64,000 nucleotides of DNA from Mycobacterium sp. OAS707 (GCF_014873705.1 NZ_JADBDS010000001.1:1860001-1924000); one strand, 5' to 3'; shown: positions 1 to 12,365, numbered from the stretch's first letter. Notes: generated by a model from the sequence alone, not told the origin. Numbers and translations are program-made.

Positions 1-270
1 TTCAGCGTGCCGGTGGCCGAACTTCCAGAAGCGGTGGATCCCGCCGACGGTTGGGATGCGGCGCTGGATCGCATAGTCGCCGAAAGCGTGCTCGCCAGAC
101 TGCCTGAGCAGCATCGCACGGTGCTGGCGCTGCGCTACATGGACGACTGCTCGGTGCCGGAGTGCGCCGAGTTGATCGGCCGCACCGTCCACGCGACGGA
201 GGCGCTCTTGGTGCGGGCCAGGCGCGCCTTCCGATCTCACTATCCGGAGCCGGAAGGAGGGAAGCCATGA
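1..270 (+). CDS. Sigma-70 family RNA polymerase sigma factor, C-terminal end (5' cut by window edge)
   Basis: Only the last 89 codons are present, open from the first base. The translation holds a sigma-70 region 4 helix-turn-helix: LPEQHRTVLALRYMDD is the usual region 4 entry, followed by VPECAELIGRTVHATEALLVRARRAF as recognition helix and tail, given here in two overlapping pieces of the same helix-turn-helix. Region 4 contacts the -35 element. The ECF type is inferred from the short region 4 ending close to the stop. The stop TGA overlaps the ATG of the next gene (ATGA), so the two are probably translationally coupled. Subgroup and target promoters cannot be told from this fragment. Confidence 0.85.
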   Translation, partial: FSVPVAELPEAVDPADGWDAALDRIVAESVLARLPEQHRTVLALRYMDDCSVPECAELIGRTVHATEALLVRARRAFRSHYPEPEGGKP

Positions 271-1556
271 ACAACAACACAGATCCGCTGACCGTGCTTC
301 ATGGCGACGAGCTTCCCGTCCAACCCGATCCGGAGTTCGCGGCCCGCCTTCGTGCCCGCCTGGAATCCGCTGTGACCTTTTTCGGGTCCCAACCCAACAG
401 AACCCAAGGAGTCCTCATGAGTGGCACCGACACCGCCCTTGCCGAGCTCAACGAGCCAACCGTTGCGCCACCCCCACGTGCGGCGGCGCTGCCGTACCTG
501 GCCGTTGCCAACGCGCGCGATGCCATTGCCTGGTACGTCGACACATTCGGCGCCGCAGTGGTGGGCGAGCCGTACGAGATGGACGACGGTCGCATCGGCC
601 ACGCCGAACTCGCAATTGGCGGAGGCGTGCTGTACCTGTCCGACGAGTATCCGGCCCTCGGGGTGAAAGCACCTGCACCACAAGCGACTTCGGTCAGCTT
701 GATGCTCCACGTATCCGATACCGATGCCACGCTGGAACGCGCCAGGGAGCGGGGTGCGCAGGTGCAACGGGAAGCGTACGAGAACTACGGCGGCCGCAAT
801 GCCACGATCATCGACCCGTTTGGTCATCGCTGGATGCTCAGCGGACCGGTGACCGGCGCGGCCATTCCGATCCAGCACGGCGACGTCGGCTATGTCTCGG
901 TCTGGACGCCGGACGCCGACCGGGCGGCGGCGTTCTACGGCCACGTGCTCGGGTGGATATACGACCCGCAGACCCACGAGGTCACCAACACCACGCAACA
1001 CATCGGCATCTACAGCGTCGCCAGTCCTCAGGGCATGCTCTGCTGCTATGCCGTTGCCGATCTGCAGGGCGCGCGCCGGGCGATCCTCGACGGCGGCGGC
1101 GCCGTAGGTGAGGAGCAACAGTTCGACTTCGGCACCGTGCTCGACGCCACCGACCCGCAGGGTATTGCATTCGCGGTGTTCCAGCCAAGGGCCGGCGAAC
1201 CGCGACCTGCGCTCAACGGCGCTGGGCCGGGCGAACTTTCGTACATCACTTACGAAGTGCCCGACTCGGCGGCATTCAGGTCGTTCTACAGCGGCGTGCT
1301 GTTCTGGACCTTCGAACCGGGCCGCATCGACGACGGTTGGGGCGTGCAGCAGACCCATCCGATGGCCGGTGTCGCGGGTGGCGGCGCGACAGCGGTGACC
1401 GTGCCGATGTGGACGGTCGAAGACATCGACGCCGCGGTGGCCCGGGTACGCCAGGCCGGCGGCACGATCATCGAAGAGCCCTCACAGCAGCCTTACGGGA
1501 AGATGGCGCAGTGCACCGACGACCAGGGCACGCGCTTCTACCTCGGCGAGTTCTAG
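267..1556 (+). CDS. Triple VOC (glyoxalase/bleomycin-resistance-like) domain protein coupled to a sigma factor
   Basis: A 429-residue protein starting at ATG 267 behind GGAGG and overlapping the sigma factor stop. Three VOC modules follow one another: about residues 70-197 (begins LPYLAVANARDAIAWY), about 205-312 (GYVSVWTPDADRAAAFY) and about 320-429 (ISYEV-type strand around SYITYEVPDSAAFRSFY). VOC domains pair to form metal-dependent enzymes or binding proteins; substrate is unknown. The first 50 residues are different: a charged stretch (PDPEFAARLRARLE) of a kind I recall on proteins encoded beside ECF sigma factors. A second in-frame ATG at 417 has its own AAGGAG five bases upstream, so a VOC-only form may also be made. 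It ends 7 bases from the convergent reductase gene. Confidence 0.8.
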   Translation: MNNNTDPLTVLHGDELPVQPDPEFAARLRARLESAVTFFGSQPNRTQGVLMSGTDTALAELNEPTVAPPPRAAALPYLAVANARDAIAWYVDTFGAAVVGEPYEMDDGRIGHAELAIGGGVLYLSDEYPALGVKAPAPQATSVSLMLHVSDTDATLERARERGAQVQREAYENYGGRNATIIDPFGHRWMLSGPVTGAAIPIQHGDVGYVSVWTPDADRAAAFYGHVLGWIYDPQTHEVTNTTQHIGIYSVASPQGMLCCYAVADLQGARRAILDGGGAVGEEQQFDFGTVLDATDPQGIAFAVFQPRAGEPRPALNGAGPGELSYITYEVPDSAAFRSFYSGVLFWTFEPGRIDDGWGVQQTHPMAGVAGGGATAVTVPMWTVEDIDAAVARVRQAGGTIIEEPSQQPYGKMAQCTDDQGTRFYLGEF

Positions 1557-1563
1557 TGATTGC

Positions 1564-2739
1564 TCAGCCGAGGACGTCGGCGATGGGTGCGCCCGCGGCG
1601 ATCTTGTTGCGGGCCTTCATCACCTTGCCCGGCATCCCGCCACCGACGACACCGGCGACCACACCGTCGCGCTCGTAGAACGCCAGGAACTTGCGGCCGT
1701 CGTCCTCGACGATGTGCACCGTGTCGGTGGCCTCGGGCTCACCGAGGCACTGGATCTTGACGTCGTACTGATCGCTCCAGAAGTACGGCACGGTGACCGT
1801 GGCCGGTGCGTCCTGGCCGAGCATCGCGGGCACCAGCGCACGCGCCTGGTCAGCGACATTGCTCCAATGTTCCACGCGCACTTGGTGTCCCACCGGATGG
1901 CGCCACGATGCCACGTCCCCGATCGCCCACACGTGCGGGGTAGCGGTACGGCCGACTTCGTCGCAGACCACGCCGTTGTCGACCTCGATGCCGCTGCCCT
2001 CGAGCCAGCCGGTGGCTGGTGTCGAGCCGATCCCGACCACGACGATGTCCGCATCGAGTTCGGTGCCGTCGCTCAGCTTGACGTTCTCGACCTTGTCGGT
2101 GCCGTGTACTTCGGCGACTCCGATGCCGCAGCGCACGTCGACGCCCTCGGCCTGGTGCAAGCGGGTGACCAACGCGCCGATCTGCTCGCCGAGCACCGAG
2201 GCGAGTGGAGTCGGTTGCGGTTCCACCAAGACCACGTCCACGCCGAGCTTGCGCAGACTGGCCGCCACCTCGCAGCCGATGAACCCGGCGCCGACGACGA
2301 CGGCCTTGGTCGCCGAGTCCGCCTCGCTGCGCAGCTTCAGGCTTTCATCGAACGACCGCAGCACGTGGATGCCGGGGAGATCGGGGAACGACGGAATCCG
2401 CTTGGGCACCAGGCCTGTCGCGATGATCAGTTCGTCATAGCCGATCGAGCTGCCGTCGGCCAGTGTCACCGTCTTCGCCTCGGTGTCCACCGATCGAGCG
2501 GCCTTACCGAGCAACATGGTGATGTCGTGCTCGGCGTAGAACTCGGCGGGTTTGAGGGTGACATCGTCGGTCTCGGCGCGCAGCACCTCCTTCGACAGCG
2601 GCGGCCGGTCGTACGGCAGATGGTCTTCGTCGCTGACGATGGTGATCGCACCGGTGTACTCCGAGCGACGCAGTTGCTCGGCGGTGCGCGCGGCCGCCAG
2701 GCCTCCTCCGACGATGACGACGCCCCCACTGATAGCCAT
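1564..2739 (-). CDS. FAD-dependent ferredoxin/rubredoxin reductase-type oxidoreductase (Rv0688-like)
   Basis: A 391-residue flavoprotein of the pyridine nucleotide-disulphide oxidoreductase class I fold, of the kind that passes electrons from NAD(P)H to a small ferredoxin or rubredoxin. The FAD-binding glycine motif GGGLAA is at residues 11-16, and DRPPLSK follows. The second dinucleotide fold VVGAGFIGCEVAA is near residue 150, and a WAIGDVA motif that contacts FAD lies further on. A reductase C-terminal domain (residues about 320-391) closes it. No CxxC redox pair is seen, as expected for ferredoxin reductases. It is the apparent equivalent of M. tuberculosis Rv0688, but the SDR gene that would be its neighbour (Rv0687) lies 5 kb away here. 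Its redox partner is not in the window. Confidence 0.85.
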   Translation of the reverse strand: MAISGGVVIVGGGLAAARTAEQLRRSEYTGAITIVSDEDHLPYDRPPLSKEVLRAETDDVTLKPAEFYAEHDITMLLGKAARSVDTEAKTVTLADGSSIGYDELIIATGLVPKRIPSFPDLPGIHVLRSFDESLKLRSEADSATKAVVVGAGFIGCEVAASLRKLGVDVVLVEPQPTPLASVLGEQIGALVTRLHQAEGVDVRCGIGVAEVHGTDKVENVKLSDGTELDADIVVVGIGSTPATGWLEGSGIEVDNGVVCDEVGRTATPHVWAIGDVASWRHPVGHQVRVEHWSNVADQARALVPAMLGQDAPATVTVPYFWSDQYDVKIQCLGEPEATDTVHIVEDDGRKFLAFYERDGVVAGVVGGGMPGKVMKARNKIAAGAPIADVLG

Positions 2740-2795
2740 GCGCAGTTCTTACACGATCACTTGATGGTTGTGACTGCCACCCTGCGGTTGAGGTC

Positions 2796-3242
2796 TTAGC
2801 CCCGCATTCGATCGATGATGTTGGTGAGTACGACGATGCTCTCGCTGCGCTCGACGTCGGCGGCCGAGCGGATCCGTTCCAGCGCCTCCTCGAGGTGGCG
2901 CATGTCGCGGGCGAGCACGTGCAGGATCGCGTCGGCGGTACCGGTGACTGTCGCGGCGCTCACGACTTCGGGTATGTCGATCCACGCCTTGCGCAACTCA
3001 TCCGGGGCGATGGTGCCGTGCCGGAACACCTGCACGTAAGCCTCGGTGTTCCAGCCGAGGGCATTGCGGTCGACGACCGTGGTGAACCCGCGGATGACGC
3101 CGGTGTCGAGCATGCGGTCGACCCGCCGTTTCACGGCGGGCGCGGACAGGTTCACCCGTCCTCCGATCTCGGCGTATGTCGCCCGCGCATCCTCGGCCAA
3201 TTCGGCGAGAATGCGCTCGTCGGTGTCGTCCAGACGCTCCAT
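2796..3242 (-). CDS. Lrp/AsnC family transcriptional regulator of the arginine/ornithine block
   Basis: A 148-residue Lrp/AsnC protein: N-terminal helix-turn-helix (TYAEIGGRVNLSAPAVKRRV, about residues 20-39) and C-terminal ligand-binding RAM/ACT-like domain. The start is taken at ATG 3242 because GGAGG lies five bases before it; the GTG at 3254 would place that ribosome site inside the gene. It is divergent from the dihydrolase-rocD-permease-USP operon, the same arrangement I recall for Rv2324 against Rv2323c-Rv2319c in M. tuberculosis. Regulators of this type commonly sense an amino acid and control the facing genes; arginine or ornithine as ligand is inference. Confidence 0.88.
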   Translation of the reverse strand: MERLDDTDERILAELAEDARATYAEIGGRVNLSAPAVKRRVDRMLDTGVIRGFTTVVDRNALGWNTEAYVQVFRHGTIAPDELRKAWIDIPEVVSAATVTGTADAILHVLARDMRHLEEALERIRSAADVERSESIVVLTNIIDRMRG

Positions 3243-3355
3243 GACCACCTCCACGCAACAAACTGCCGTATTTTTCAGTTTGACACAATAGATCGCTGGG
3301 TTATACGCAACAGACGGCGATTGATTGCAAAATCTCCACCTTATACCGTCTAATC
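3243..3355. promoter_or_regulatory. Divergent regulator/arginine-operon control region with two inverted repeats
   Basis: This 113-base AT-rich gap separates the Lrp/AsnC gene from the dihydrolase gene. It holds the inverted repeat AAACTG-N10-CAGTTT (3260-3281), placed where it would cover the regulator's own transcription start, and a second repeat AGACGG-N28-CCGTCT (3312-3351) just before the dihydrolase ATG. A TTGACA hexamer (3280-3285) faces right with TATACG 16 bases on; TATACC lies 8 bases before the ATG at 3356, which has no Shine-Dalgarno sequence, so a leaderless or very short leader transcript is possible. Binding by the Lrp protein is inference. Confidence 0.5.
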
Positions 3356-4168
3356 ATGACGTTTACGCGCACGGCGCGCCCCCGCCACTACGCCATGACG
3401 GCACCGACCTTCTTCGCCGTCGAGTACGCCATCAACCCGTGGATGGATACGTCGACGACCGTCGACACCCACGTCGCGATGAATCAGTGGGAGAGCCTGC
3501 GGCAGACGTACAAGGAACTCGGCCACACCGTGGAGTTGATCGAACCCCTCGCCGGCCTGCCCGACATGGTGTACGCCGCCAACGGCGGCCTGGTGGTCGG
3601 TGGCGCGGCGGTGGTGGCCCGGTTCGCCTATCCGCAGCGTGCGGGCGAGTCGGTCGCGTACGCCGAATGGATGACACGCCACGGTTTCGGGCCAACGCAG
3701 ACGCGCCACGTCAACGAGGGCCAGGGCGATCTGCTCGTCGTCGGCTCAATCATCTTGGCGGGCTATGGATTTCGCACCGAGCTTGCTGCGCACGCAGAAA
3801 TCGCCGCGCACGTCCGGATGCCGGTGGTGAGCCTCGAGTTGGTCGATCCGCGGTTCTACCATCTCGACACCGCGCTCGCTGTGCTCGACGACACCACGGT
3901 CGCGTACTACCCGCCGGCGTTCAGCGCCGAGGCACGGGTGAGGCTGCGCGAACTGTTCCCGGATGCGATCGAGGTAGCCGACGCCGACGCGAACGTGCTC
4001 GGCCTCAACGTCGTCTCCGATGGGCTCAACGTGGTGATGCCCGCGGCGGCAACTGGTTTTGCCGAACAGTTGCGGATGGCCGGATTCCGGCCGATCGGGG
4101 TCGACCTGTCCGAACTACTCAAGGGCGGCGGATCCGTCAAATGCTGCACGCTGGAGGTACATCCGTGA
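3356..4168 (+). CDS. Arginine dihydrolase/dimethylargininase-like guanidine-group-modifying enzyme
   Basis: A 270-residue amidinotransferase-fold (pentein) enzyme, usually annotated dimethylargininase (DDAH). The C-terminal GGSVKCCTLE carries the nucleophilic cysteine and RFYHLDTAL holds the catalytic His. The N-terminal half (YAINPWMD, GLPDMVYAANGGLV, AGYGFRTEL) looks, from memory, closer to cyanobacterial arginine dihydrolase ArgZ and the N-domain of AgrE than to classical DDAH. Asn76 sits in the ANxGLV motif where ArgZ has the Asn credited with the second hydrolysis step. If so it turns arginine into ornithine, CO2 and ammonia, feeding the adjacent RocD. No Shine-Dalgarno precedes the ATG. 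Its stop overlaps the rocD GTG. Family certain, exact reaction not. Confidence 0.8.
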   Translation: MTFTRTARPRHYAMTAPTFFAVEYAINPWMDTSTTVDTHVAMNQWESLRQTYKELGHTVELIEPLAGLPDMVYAANGGLVVGGAAVVARFAYPQRAGESVAYAEWMTRHGFGPTQTRHVNEGQGDLLVVGSIILAGYGFRTELAAHAEIAAHVRMPVVSLELVDPRFYHLDTALAVLDDTTVAYYPPAFSAEARVRLRELFPDAIEVADADANVLGLNVVSDGLNVVMPAAATGFAEQLRMAGFRPIGVDLSELLKGGGSVKCCTLEVHP

Positions 4169-5427
4169 CCATCCTCGAATCCATGAGCGCTACCGACAAT
4201 GCGATCGCCCTCGACGGCCGCTACGTCGCCCACAACTACTCCCCGCTGCCGGTGGTGGCGGCCAGCGCTGACGGCGCGTGGATCACGGACGTTCAGGGGC
4301 GCCGCTACCTGGATTGCCTGGCCGCCTACTCGGCGGTCAACTTCGGGCATCGCAACCAGGAGATCCTGGCCACCGCGCACGCACAACTCGACGCGGTGAC
4401 CTTGGTCAGCCGCGCCTTCCACTCCGACCGCCTCGGCCCGTTCTGCGAGGCGCTGGCCGACTTGTGTGGCAAAGACATGGTTCTGCCGATGAACAGCGGC
4501 GCCGAGGCTGTCGAAAGCGGCATCAAGGTGGCTCGCAAGTGGGGTCACGACATCAAGGGCGTCCCAGCCGATAAGGGCAACATAGTGGTGGCGCACAACA
4601 ACTTTCACGGCCGCACCACCACGATCATCAGTTTCTCCGACGACGAGACCGCCCGCCGCGGCTTCGGTCCGTACACCCCCGGCTTCCTGGCCGTGCCCTT
4701 CGGTCCCGACGATACGCAAGCCGATGCGATGGCAGCCGCCATCGACGATGAGACCGTCGCAGTGCTGATCGAGCCGATCCAGGGCGAGGCCGGCATCATC
4801 GTCCCGCCCGCCGACTACCTGCAGCGGGTGCGCGCACTGTGCACCGAGCGCAACGTGCTGATGATCGCCGACGAGATTCAATCGGGCCTCGCCCGCACCG
4901 GTCGCACTTTCGCTTGCGACCACTTCGGCGTCGTGCCCGACATCTATCTGCTCGGCAAAGCCCTTGGCGGCGGCGTGGTTCCGGTGTCGGCAGTGGTGGC
5001 CAACAGCGAAATCCTTTCGGTGCTGCATCCGGGTGAGCACGGCTCGACGTTTGGTGGAAATCCGTTGGCCGCAGCGATCGGCACGACGGTGGTAGCCATG
5101 TTGCAGCGCGGCGAATTCCAGTCTCGCTCAGCAGAATTGGGCGATCGCCTGCATGCTCGGTTGCGTGCACTGATCGGGCAGGGTGTGGTCGCGGTGCGCG
5201 GCATGGGCCTGTGGGCCGGTGTCGACATCGAGCCGTCGTTGGCCACCGGCAAACAGATCAGCCTGAGGTTGGCCGAACGCGGTGTGCTGGTTAAGGACAC
5301 GCATGGCTCAACGCTGCGCTTCGCACCTCCGCTGGTCATTACGGCTGAGGAAATTGACTGGGCGATTGATCAGTTCGCCGACGTTTTGGCCGAGTCAGGT
5401 TCACACTTGACTCGCAGTTCAATCTAG
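4165..5427 (+). CDS. rocD: Ornithine aminotransferase
   Basis: A 420-residue class III PLP-dependent aminotransferase converting ornithine plus 2-oxoglutarate to glutamate semialdehyde (pyrroline-5-carboxylate) and glutamate. GTG 4165 is chosen as start: GGAGG lies seven bases upstream and GTGA overlaps the preceding stop. The PLP lysine is in LLGKALGGG, the cofactor-binding Asp in IADEIQSGLARTGR, and the Gly-rich NSGAEAVESGIK motif is near residue 110. The enzyme is complete and in one frame, unlike the split rocD1/rocD2 I recall in M. tuberculosis. It is second in a tightly packed operon with the arginine enzyme, a permease and a USP. Confidence 0.95.
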   Translation: MTILESMSATDNAIALDGRYVAHNYSPLPVVAASADGAWITDVQGRRYLDCLAAYSAVNFGHRNQEILATAHAQLDAVTLVSRAFHSDRLGPFCEALADLCGKDMVLPMNSGAEAVESGIKVARKWGHDIKGVPADKGNIVVAHNNFHGRTTTIISFSDDETARRGFGPYTPGFLAVPFGPDDTQADAMAAAIDDETVAVLIEPIQGEAGIIVPPADYLQRVRALCTERNVLMIADEIQSGLARTGRTFACDHFGVVPDIYLLGKALGGGVVPVSAVVANSEILSVLHPGEHGSTFGGNPLAAAIGTTVVAMLQRGEFQSRSAELGDRLHARLRALIGQGVVAVRGMGLWAGVDIEPSLATGKQISLRLAERGVLVKDTHGSTLRFAPPLVITAEEIDWAIDQFADVLAESGSHLTRSSI

Positions 5428-5444
5428 GCACCACAGGAGGCGCC

Positions 5445-6976
5445 ATGACCGCTCCACCGTTAAGCCTCTCCAAGCAATTGTTCCGTCGCAGGCCCGTGAT
5501 CGGCGCGCCGGTCGCGCACGGTGCCTCGGATCACCTCAAACGAAGTATCGGCACATTCCAGCTCACGATGTTCGGGGTTGGCGCCACCGTCGGCACGGGC
5601 ATCTTCATCGTGCTCCAGCAAGCCGTGCCGAAAGCTGGCCCCGCCGTGCTGGTCTCATTTGTGATCGCAGGTATCGCCGCTGGACTGTCCGCGATCTGTT
5701 ACGCGGAAATGGCGTCGTCGGTACCGGTGTCGGGGTCGACCTACTCGTACGCCTACTCGACCATGGGGGAAGTCGTGGCGATGGGCGTGGCCGCCTGCCT
5801 GCTGCTCGAGTACGGCGTTTCGATGTCGGCTACGTCGATCGGTTGGAGCGGCTACCTGAACGAACTCCTGAACAATCTGTTTGGGTTCCAAATACCACAC
5901 GCGTTGACCGCAGCACCTTTGGGAGAAGATCCCGGGATCATGAATCTGCCGGCGATGATTCTCATACTCATGTGCGCGTTGCTGCTGATCCGGGGTGCCA
6001 GCGAGTCGGCGATGGTCAACAGCATCATGGTGATCATCAAGCTGGGCGTGCTTGCCTTGTTCGTCGCAATCGCGTTCACGGCATTCACAACCGATCACTT
6101 CGCTGGCTTCTGGGACAAGGGTTTCGCCGGGATCACCGCCGGGGCGAGCACGATTTTCTTCACGTTCATCGGACTCGACGCGGTGTCCACCGCCGGCGAC
6201 GAGGTCAAGAATCCACAGAAGACGATGCCGCGGGCGATCATTGGTGCTCTGGTCGTCGTCACGAGCATCTACATCCTGGTGGCCTTCGCCGGCCTCGGTA
6301 CACAGTCAGCTGACGAATTCGGATCCGATGAGCAATCCGAAGCCGGGCTGGCGGTGATCCTGCAGAACATCCTCCACGGCCAGACGTGGGCCGCCACCGT
6401 GCTGTCTGCCGGCGCGGTGATTTCGATCTTCTCGGTGACGCTCGTTGTGATGTACGGCCAGACCCGCATCCTGTTCGCGATGGGTCGCGACGGTTTGCTG
6501 CCTGCGATGTTCGCCAAGGTCAATGCGCGCACCATGACTCCGGTCAACAACACGATCATCGTGGCCGCGGTCACCGGGATTTTGGCCGGCTTCGTGCCAC
6601 TCGACTACCTGTGGGACCTGGTGTCGATCGGGACGCTGGTCGCCTTCATCACGGTTTCGATAGGCGTGATCATTCTGCGAGTCCGCGAGCCCGACCTGCC
6701 CCGCTCGTTCAAGGTCCCGGGCTACCCGGTGACGCCGATACTGTCGGTGATCGTGTGCGGCTGGGTGCTGTGGGGCCTGCCGCGAATCACCTGGCTCTGG
6801 TTCGCCATCTGGGTCACCGCGGTACTGACCTTCTACTTCCTGTGGAGCCGTCGCCACAGCGCGCTCAACGACGGCGGCGACGGCTACATTCCGGGCCAGG
6901 TTCCCGGTGATGACGACGTCATGTTCGTCGAAGAGCCTGCCGACCATCACTTCGTCACCAAGCACACGGACGAGCC

Positions 6977-6980
<4 letters not shown>
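5445..6980 (+). CDS. rocE: APC-superfamily cationic amino acid permease (RocE-like)
   Basis: A 511-residue membrane protein with about twelve to fourteen hydrophobic segments. The first helix region has VGATVGTGIFIV, the substrate-gate motif of APC transporters, and the middle has FIGLDAVSTAGDEVKNPQ, typical of the cationic amino acid (CAT) branch. It follows rocD by 17 bases with AGGAGG before the ATG, and its stop overlaps the USP start (GTGA). Context makes arginine or ornithine uptake the likely role. The hydrophilic C-terminus (DGGDGYIPGQVPGDDDV) is unremarkable. Confidence 0.9.
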
Positions 6981-10018
<3,038 letters not shown>

Positions 10019-10026
10019 GACTACTC

Positions 10027-11469
10027 CTAGATTTCGATCGCCCCTGTAGCCAAGGACACCACACCCGCGACCGCCCCGAGGACGATCACCCCGAACAGCA
10101 CCGCTTCGGCGGGCCTGAACACCCGCAGACCGCGTTCCCGGCGCGCTATGAAGTAGAGCGCTGCGGCCGGTGCGTACAAGATGCACGACAGGAGAAGCTT
10201 GTCGACTCCGGCCGCAGAAACCAGGAACAGGGTGTACGCCGTCGCCACCGCGGCGATGATCATGTCTGGCACAAGCGACTTTCCGGCGTCGTAGGTCTCT
10301 CGCGTGATCGTCAACTTCAGCGCGTACGCCGCCGCCAGCAGGTACGGAATGAGAGACAACGCGGCGGTGAGGTCCAGCATGAAATCGAGCGCGTCAGCGG
10401 CGAACAGCAGCGCGACAAGCAACAGTGAAATCATGCAGGCGGCCATGATCAATGCGGTCACCGGCGCACCGTGGCGATTGGTCCGGGCCAGGAACCGCGG
10501 CATGTCCTCACTTTTGGCGGGAATGTAGAGGACCTCCGCGGCCATCAACGTCCACGCGAGATACGCGCCAAGCACCGAAACGATGACGCCGACGCGGATG
10601 ACGATCGACCCCCATGGTCCGACGATCGATTCCAGCACGGCGGCCATCGACGGCTGACTGACGCCAGCCAACGTGCTCTGGGGCATCACGCCATACGACA
10701 CCAATGTCACCAGCGCGAAAACGCTGAGCACGCTCAGGAAGCCGATGACCGTTGCTCGCCCGACGTCCTCACGCCTGCGCGCCATTCGCGAGTACACGCT
10801 CGCGCCCTCGATGCCGAGGAACACGAACACGGTGATCAGCATCGTGCCCCTGGCTTGGTCGAACACGGAGGCAGCCGAGTAGTCTTTGTCGCCCCAGAAA
10901 TTGTCGGCAAAGACATCAGCCTTGAACGCGATGATCGCGATCACGATAAACATCAGAATCGGCACGACTTTGGCAATGGTGACAACGTAATTGATCACCG
11001 CCGCGTCCTTCACGCCACGCATCACAAGGAAGGCGAACAGCCAAACCCCGACGGCCGACACCACGACCGCGAGGACCGTGTCGCCCGCCCCGAGTCCGGG
11101 TATCAGCGCGCTCATGGTCGCGGTGATCACCACCCAGTACGACGTGTTGCCTGCGCACGCCGACGCCCAATATCCGATCGCCGAATTGAAGCCGACGTAG
11201 TCGCCGAATCCGGCCTTGGCGTAGGCGAAAATGCCGGCGTCCAGTTCAGGCTTGCGCATCGCCAAGCGCTGAAACACGAAGGCCAGCATCAACATTCCGG
11301 TGCCCGCGATGGTCCACGCGATGATCGCGCCGACCACACCCGTCTCGGCGCCGAACCGGCGGGGTAATAGGAAGACCCCGGAGCCGATCATCGAGCCGAC
11401 GACCATCGCGGTCAGTGTTGGGAGACTGACCTTTTCGGTTACCTTTTCCGGTTGCTCCGTCGCCGTCAT
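10027..11469 (-). CDS. APC-superfamily arginine/ornithine antiporter-type transporter (ArcD-like)
   Basis: A 480-residue permease with about twelve membrane segments. [16 protein letters not shown] near residue 25 is the first-helix gate motif of the basic amino acid/polyamine antiporter (APA) branch, which includes ArcD, LysP-type and AdiC proteins. It lies directly upstream of arcA, on the same strand, with 8 bases between them, so arginine import in exchange for ornithine or citrulline is the natural inference. No clear Shine-Dalgarno precedes the ATG. Confidence 0.85.
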   Translation of the reverse strand: MTATEQPEKVTEKVSLPTLTAMVVGSMIGSGVFLLPRRFGAETGVVGAIIAWTIAGTGMLMLAFVFQRLAMRKPELDAGIFAYAKAGFGDYVGFNSAIGYWASACAGNTSYWVVITATMSALIPGLGAGDTVLAVVVSAVGVWLFAFLVMRGVKDAAVINYVVTIAKVVPILMFIVIAIIAFKADVFADNFWGDKDYSAASVFDQARGTMLITVFVFLGIEGASVYSRMARRREDVGRATVIGFLSVLSVFALVTLVSYGVMPQSTLAGVSQPSMAAVLESIVGPWGSIVIRVGVIVSVLGAYLAWTLMAAEVLYIPAKSEDMPRFLARTNRHGAPVTALIMAACMISLLLVALLFAADALDFMLDLTAALSLIPYLLAAAYALKLTITRETYDAGKSLVPDMIIAAVATAYTLFLVSAAGVDKLLLSCILYAPAAALYFIARRERGLRVFRPAEAVLFGVIVLGAVAGVVSLATGAIEI

Positions 11470-11528
11470 GACAGTCGCAACAAGACTATGCGACTCAGGT
11501 GAACGGCATTGAGGATTCTACGATCCGG

Positions 11529-12365
11529 CTACAGATCGGAGAGGATCTGCTGGCGCTTTGCGTTGTATTCGTCGTCGGAGATCGCGCCGGTGGCGCGCAA
11601 CGTCTCCAGCTCTTGCAGCCGCTGTGCGGTGGTCGGCTCTGGCGCGGGAGCAGGGGCAGGCGCATAGGGCGCCCCGGCGGGGGCAGGAGCGGCGGGGGCC
11701 TGCTGGGCCGCCGCGGCGCGCCGGACAACGGCCTGCACTTGAGCGCGGGCCGCGGGGTTCGAGCGCAGGTCGATCATGTTGTTCAGACCGATGCCGTTCG
11801 CCTTGAGGATCTGCAGGATCTCCATCAGCGGGCCGGCCTGCCCGCTGAGGTCGTATGTTCTGTTGTCCTCGGCGATGGTGAAGTTCGCAGGCATCACGCC
11901 AGCGACCAAAGCGCTTCGCTCCCAATCGATTTGGTACTCATTGGTAGCAGGGTCAACGAGCGCGACCAGTTTGCGGCTGGTGATCATCGGCAGCCGCGTG
12001 ATCGACGCGATCACCCGGTCCTGGGTGGCGAACGGGTTGATGCCGGGGCCTGAGATCTGCAGGTCGATCTTCACCAACGGCTGCTCGTTGATGCGGGTGC
12101 CGGTTTCATGGATGCCGACGACCTGTGCCAGTGCCAGGACGCCGCTCTGTTCGAGCGCCTGGGTCTTGGCGGCCGACTTTGCGCCGAAATTCGCCAGCGC
12201 CAACGCGATCAGCACGTCGGCCACGGTGATGAGCAGGCCGACCCAGAGCATCCAGCTCATGATGCTCATCTGGCCGAGCGCGAAGTAGACCGCCAAAAAG
12301 ATCGGACCGACGAGACCGCCAAAGATGAGCACCGTGATCTGGGACTTGATGTACCGCCCTAACAT
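11529..12365 (-). CDS. Membrane protein with C-terminal SHOCT domain
   Basis: A 278-residue protein. Two hydrophobic helices span about residues 8-30 and 38-58. A soluble middle part (about 75-200) contains IGIHETGTRINEQPLV-like sequence seen in mycobacterial proteins of this type (here VVGIHETGTRINEQPLVK). A Pro/Ala-rich linker (APAPAPEP) follows, and the last 30 residues (TAQRLQELETLRATGAISDD and on) form a SHOCT oligomerisation domain with the characteristic L..L...G.I...EY..K pattern. AGGAG precedes the ATG. Function unknown; localisation at the membrane is clear from the helices. Confidence 0.75.
   Translation of the reverse strand: MLGRYIKSQITVLIFGGLVGPIFLAVYFALGQMSIMSWMLWVGLLITVADVLIALALANFGAKSAAKTQALEQSGVLALAQVVGIHETGTRINEQPLVKIDLQISGPGINPFATQDRVIASITRLPMITSRKLVALVDPATNEYQIDWERSALVAGVMPANFTIAEDNRTYDLSGQAGPLMEILQILKANGIGLNNMIDLRSNPAARAQVQAVVRRAAAAQQAPAAPAPAGAPYAPAPAPAPEPTTAQRLQELETLRATGAISDDEYNAKRQQILSDL

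Noticed and set aside
3325..4164. N-terminal extension of the rocD frame through the dihydrolase gene
   Set aside because: It reads the dihydrolase out of frame with Arg-rich nonsense. GTG 4165 with GGAGG is the true start.
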